DNA from: Rhizophagus irregularis
Lineage: Eukaryota > Glomeromycota > Glomeromycetes > Glomerales > Glomeraceae
Direction of reading: 5' to 3'
DNA: 64,000 bases
Assembly: GCF_026210795.1 (NCBI RefSeq)
Contig: NC_089456.1
Coordinates: 1,676,501 to 1,740,500, forward strand
Below are positions 58,885 to 64,000 of this stretch, piece by piece. The notes below the pieces were generated by a model, which did no database searches, was not told the origin of the DNA, and was given only the letters and a program-made list of their open reading frames with translations. The translations under genes and the position numbers were made by a program. The first letter of the stretch is position 1; each line of letters begins with the position of its first letter.

Positions 58885-60462
58885 TTACTCAATTCTCGGT
58901 CTTTTATGCTGTATACCTTCTCTTGGATCACGATTGTCTGGTCGAATTAATCCATTTAATCCAGCTGTAAAATCAAAATTAACTAATTCTCCTTCTTCGG
59001 AAGGTCTATCCAAATCTGTATGTGGTGGTCGATTAAAATCCCATTCGCCTCTATCACGATCCCTATCACGATCCCTATCTCTATTATCCCTACCTCTATC
59101 CCAATCTCTACCTCTATTTCGTGGTTGATTACGTCCACCTCCTCCTCCGCCTGCACGTTTATTGCCATCTTGATTTCTAGGTCTACCATTATCACGATCT
59201 TGACGTCCTTCTTGATCTCGCCAACTATCCCGTCTTGGAAATTTAGAATTACGTCTTTGTGGAGGTCGCGGTCGATCATTTTGTTGTAACATAGTTTGAG
59301 GTGATAGTGGTAATGGTGGTCTTGGTGACCTGGAATCATATTGTAACATAAATTGTTCATTTCCTCCACCATTACTACCGTATCTTAATTGTCGTTCTCT
59401 CTGTGAAAATTGTATGTTGTTATATATCCCATCATCTTCATTCTTCTTTGAAGAGTCTTCTTGTTTTATTGATACCTGAAAATCTTGCTTTATATTATTC
59501 GGCAGGAATCCCCCAGATTGCATTGAATCTAATACGTATGGTTGTGGTGGTCGTTCGTATGGTCTGAATGTTTCCAAATCTATCAACTTTTTTTCATCAT
59601 TCATTGGAACCTGGAAAAGGAGGACGTGAGTTAACTTTTCTTGTGACGAGACCGTAAGTGTTTTTTAAAAGATACTAGCTATACATTTAATACTTACATA
59701 TGTGTTGGGATTCTTTTCATCCTGTATCCACGTGTAACTGCTCAAATTTGGCTCTTCATCCTCTTTATAATACATTGTATCCCTTAAAGAAGAAAAAAAA
59801 AGTAGAAAAAAAATATATATATAATAATACGTTAATTAAAAATTATAGATAAAAGAAAAAGAAAAAAAGAAAAAATTTTTTCCGTACCAATCAATAATCT
59901 TTATCTTTCCAAAATTCTTATTGACCGTTAATTCTAGAGACTCTTCATGTACTCTGGTTTCACTATTCATATATTCATAAATAAATCGAATTGGTTATAA
60001 ATTAAAGAATTTTTTTTTTTTTAATAAATTAATAGATTAATAATTACCCAAGAGTGATTTGTACAATATCTCCACCTTGATAATACTGTCCATTTTCCCA
60101 AATCACCAAAGTACAAACAGCGGTTTCATCTGCAACAAGGAAACTATGAAGTTCCACTTCTTGCTGAGTTTTTAACGTGCGACGTGATACTAGATTTAAT
60201 AAACGAAAAAGGAAAGGTTAATCTGAAAATAAATAAAATAAAATAACAAATCTAAATAAGATTCTATATGCTTACAATGTTGAAGTATGATACATGTTAT
60301 ATCAAAACCACGTATCCATGGCCTTAATTCTCTTATTTTTAGTACACCGTTTCTTTGGATAGGAATTGGTTTTTGAATAATGGAATTATTATTTCCATAT
60401 CTCTGCTGTATAATTGGTGGTGGTGCCGATGCGCTTGTTTCGATTAAAGAATTAACCGACAT
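58885..60462 (-). CDS. SOSS-B-like single-stranded DNA-binding protein
   Basis: Exons by eye: 60462-60276, 60189-60048, 59962-59888, 59782-59698, 59610-58885; about 404 residues with all phases consistent. Residues about 38-130 form one OB fold: VLKIRELRPWIRGFDITCII, then VELHSFLVADETAVCTLVIW, ENGQYYQGGDIVQITLGE. The IRELRPW, VADET and W...GDI..L pattern is that of SOSS-B (hSSB) and related RPA-like OB proteins. The C-terminal half is disordered, Pro/Gln/Arg-rich, with RGGGGGGRNQPRNRGRDWD and an RD repeat: an RGG/RD tail as in RNA-binding proteins. It probably binds ssDNA in repair, or RNA; nuclear location is inferred. The tail makes it longer than the roughly 210-residue animal SOSS-B. Confidence 0.75.
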
Positions 60463-61074
60463 GACGTATCTATCTTAAAAATTATTTTTTGGAGATCTGC
60501 AAAAAAAATTATGGTAAATGGAAGGGTCTATTTATAAGAATTTTTTGATGATTGTGTAACAAATTTATTGTTTGTTGATCGACAGTGATTGGCTGAAATC
60601 ATTACTAATCCGTTTTGTGTAGCATAGCTCGATCAATTGCATAATTTTTCCCAAATAACACAAAATTTACCGATACAATAAGTTTCTGCAAAAACAGTTA
60701 AAAGATAGTTTACAAAAACAATAATAATCTCTTTATTTGTTGACTAACTAACCGCATATATACAGGTTTAAATTAATACATAAATTTAAAAATTCTTATT
60801 TTTAATTTTTTTTAATTTTTTTTTTTAAAAAAAAAATTTAATGCTTTACTTTTCTTTCTTTTTTTTTATTTTATGCAATTTATCTTACACACAATGCATT
60901 TATAAATTTGCATATGAAATTTTCCGTAAATTGCCCTAAAATGCTTAGGAGTTAGGATTCTAAATTCGAAAATTGGAACATAACTTTAATAAATTAATTT
61001 CATTTCATAAATTCAATTTAATAAAAATTTTAATTGCTTACCTATATAAAAAAAAAAAATATTATAATACATAT
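60463..61074. other. Intergenic between two minus-strand genes
   Basis: Contains the 5' region of the SOSS-B-like gene and the 3' end of the zinc finger gene. No other feature. Confidence 0.5.
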
Positions 61075-63284
61075 TTAACCGAGGAAGCTATCTAATCCTT
61101 CATATAAAGCATTTGAATGAATAGAATTAATAAATTCGTCAATATGCTTCCTTTTATGTCTTTGTAAACTACTTGCGGTAGTAAATGCTTTTGTACATCC
61201 TAGTTCATCACATAGATAAGGTTTTTCTCCTGTATGAGACCTCTCATGATCCCTTAAATGACCCGAATGAGTAAATTTTCTCCCACATTCGGGAAAACTA
61301 CAAACCATTAATTTATTTCCGGTATGTAATCTCTGATGAGTTCTTAAATCATTCATTCTACTAAAAGTTCTGCCGCATCTTGGTTCTTCACATTTCCATG
61401 GTTTCTCATCTAAATGTGTGTATTTATGAGTTTGTAAACTTTTGATTGTTGCGAATGCTTTATTACATCCAACTTCATCACAAGCATAAATTTTCTCCAA
61501 ATTATGATTTTTCTTGTGTCTGAATAAAACATCCGACCTTTTAAATGTTTTACCACATCCAGGCAAATCACAAACGAACGGTTTATCCTCAGAATGTGTA
61601 CTCTTATGTTTTTTTAAATTTCCCAATAAAGCAAATGCTTTATTACATCCATCTACTTCACAAACGAATGGTTTCTCATCTGAATGAGTACGTTCGTGAA
61701 TTTGTAAATTACCTAATTGACTAAATTTCTTGCCACATTCTTTACAATCATAAGGCCTTTCTCCTGTATGAACTCTACGATGATTTTGTAAATGGCTCAT
61801 TTTAGAAAACTTCTTGTTACACTCAGCAAATTCACATTTGAAATACAATTCTCCCGTATGTTTACGCTTATGAGTTTTTAAATCGTCAAGACGCTTGAAT
61901 GCTTTGTTACATCCAGGTTCATTACATTCATAAGGTTTATCCTCTGAATGAATACATTTATGAACTTGTAAACTACTTGATGTATAAAATGATTTTTCAC
62001 ATCCGGGTTCATCACAAACATAAGGTCTTTCTCCATTATGACTTCTTTCATGTACTTTTAATCCGTGTAAAGTAGCATAAGACTTTTCGCATCCATCTTC
62101 ATTGCATTTAAATGGCCTTTCACCAGTATGTGAACGTTGATGAATCACTAAATTATTTTCTGTACTAAATGATTTATCGCATCCAGGTTCATCACATACG
62201 TAAGGTTTCTCTCCATGATAATTTCGCTCATGTGCTTTTAACCCATGTAACGTAGTATAAGTCTTTGTACATCCATCTTCATTGCATTTAAATGGCCTTT
62301 CAGTATGTGAACGTTGATGAGTTGCTAAATTATCTTCTGTATCAGATGATTTATCACATTCAGGTTCATCGCACCTATGTTCCTTATTAGATATATTAAA
62401 ATTATTATGAGTGTTTTTTATTCTTTTTGCAGGATGATTGAACTCAGGTTTATTTTCATCAATTTCTTGTTCTTCATCTTCATCCATTGTATTTAACGTA
62501 TCCATTGTATCTTCTTGAGTTTCCATTTCTCTTACAGTAATATCCGAAATATTATCATCATAATCTTCAATACGATCTATTTCCATATCTTCAGTTAAAT
62601 AATTAGGCAAATTCATTTTTCTATTCACCAAATCATCAATCTTTTGTAACGTGTTTTGTAATTTTTCTTCTTCATTTTCAGCTTGCAAGGTTTGTTCTAA
62701 TCTTAAGAGAGGTCTTGTGATAAATGTTGGATAAACGTCAAAATTTTCAGCATTTTCGGCGAAATTAATATGATTAACTTCATTTTTATTTCTTAGGAGT
62801 CTATTTTCTGAGGATGAAAAATCTTGAGAAGAATTAAAAGTATTATCTGAATTAATGATGTTACTAACAAACGAATCAATCTGACCTAATAAATTCAATC
62901 CTGAAAAATTTTTTTCATCATCAATTATACGATTTTTTTCTTTAGATGAACTATCTAACCGATTCATTATACTATCTCTAGAATTATTTGTATTTGGAAC
63001 ATTATCAGAACCTTTTCTTTTATTATTTTCAAGAGAATAACCTGAGATATTAATATTAGAACCTATCGAAGTATGAACTATATTTTTATTCCTCGAACGA
63101 CCACCTTTTTTTTTATTGTTTTTTTTAAAAAAAAAAATGATAAAAAAAAATGATAAAAATAAAAAAAAAGAATAAGCAATTATTTTACTAATTACATATT
63201 GTTATTACTTGTTTCAAATAAATAGGAGAAAGAGCGAAAAAAAAAAAGAATTTAGAACGTTATATTTTTGATACCTGACGCCAT
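61075..63284 (-). CDS. C2H2 zinc finger protein with 14 fingers
   Basis: Two exons: 63284-63275 (ATG GCG TCA G) and 63104-61075, giving 679 residues. The tiny first exon is inferred because the frame is open upstream of the ATG at 62967 and joins in phase to GRSRNKN. Residues 1-245 are polar and acidic (DTMDTLNTMDEDEEQEIDEN), possibly an activation region. The C-terminal part has 14 C2H2 units in tandem from CDEPECDKSSD to HKRKH near the end. Most have CX4C spacing as in TFIIIA-type fingers; one (CKECGKKFSQLGNLQIHERT) has CX2C. Unit 1 is weak. Linkers are TGERPF/HSDEKP-like. It is probably a sequence-specific DNA-binding (or 5S-RNA-binding) regulator; the target is unknown. TFIIIA itself has nine fingers, so this is not simply TFIIIA. 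Confidence 0.85.
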
Positions 63285-64000
63285 ATTTTAACAATGATGT
63301 TTGTACAAATGTCGAATGTCGACGGGAGAGAGAAGGTTGATCCACAATGGTGTACAAAATTTTGCATTCTTATTTGGGCTTTGTTGGCTTATATATGAAC
63401 ATTTGGTTTTTTGCAGTACAACATATTTTTTTGACGCTCTCTTCTAAAATAATCCCAACCTTAAAAAAATGACGATCCAAAAAATTGTGGAAATCATGTG
63501 ATTATGATTAGTCTCCTTTAGCAATTCATTTCCTTTTGAAATTCATTTATGTCTAATCCGGTAACCCATATTAGCCTTCATATATCTTTATATTATACAT
63601 GTGTCTTGTACAAAGAAACAGGCATATTGTAACTTGTGCCTTTTATAGTTAATGCTTCGAGTTGGCATATTAAAAAATTACTATAAACAAATTCATTTTG
63701 GAGTAAACACTCATTTATTGAGTCGATCAGTTAGAACTTTTTATTTAAAATAACAGATAAGCTAAAATAACATATGTAACACAAGTTCAAAAAATCTAAT
63801 CCGCTTAAGCGAAGACCCTGATCCAAACAAAAAGTGATACGAGTCAGATTGTTACAAAATACAAATAAAAATAGCGCAATTAGATTTATTACAAACAGTA
63901 TCTATAGTTAATTTTTTTTCATAAATAAGCTCGGGATACATTAAAATGAATAATAATTCTTAATTATTTGAAACTATCATCAAAGTACAATTTTATAATT
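63285..64000. other. Upstream region of the zinc finger gene
   Basis: No further gene seen to the window end. Confidence 0.5.

Noticed and set aside
58817-59289. Ser- and Ile-rich frames on the plus strand
   Set aside because: Antisense shadows of the repetitive RD/RGG tail of the SOSS-B-like gene.
61075-63284. Calling the zinc finger protein TFIIIA
   Set aside because: Finger spacing is TFIIIA-like, but it has 14 fingers and a long acidic N-terminus; identity not supported.

Overview
This is a strongly AT-rich eukaryotic window, most likely from an arbuscular mycorrhizal fungus (Glomeromycotina, Rhizophagus-like). That assignment is inference. It rests on short GT-AG introns, fragments of gene families I associate with those fungi (SAM/RING-like proteins, Sel1-linked kinases, nuclease-like proteins), and very many transposon remains. 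No database was consulted.

Layout. Positions 1-1575 (minus) are a broken virus- or plasmid-type primase-helicase. Positions 2059-6319 are a complete-looking DNA transposon with 34-bp terminal inverted repeats around a multi-exon, lightly damaged transposase-like gene. Positions 6365-9609 hold small repeats and a 5'-truncated LINE. Positions 9770-14217 hold fragments of host-family genes, one intact small gene (11732-12211) and a kinase fragment split by nested DNA elements. Positions 14575-26620 are a nested archive: a decayed Ty3/gypsy integrase contains a 9.9-kb LINE with 14-bp target duplications, and that LINE carries four further DNA elements.

Positions 27-57 kb are mostly AT-rich repeat ground with short inverted-repeat elements. 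Within it sit a LamG membrane protein (30916-31927), an MFS transporter (34137-35799), an unrecognised multi-exon gene (48690-49802), a 1.08-kb GC-richer retroposon with a tRNA-like head (50477-51560) and a TPR/Sel1-like gene (56299-57298). The right end (58.9-63.3 kb) is ordinary host chromosome on the minus strand: a SOSS-B-like ssDNA-binding protein and a 14-finger C2H2 protein.

The host genes do not form an evident pathway. The strongest leads are the 2059-6319 transposon, which gives a TIR-bounded home to a transposase-like family I know only as uncharacterised proteins; the tRNA-headed retroposon; and a small TA-flanked element at 13245-13528 that carries what looks like a captured coding segment. 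All splice sites were read by eye.
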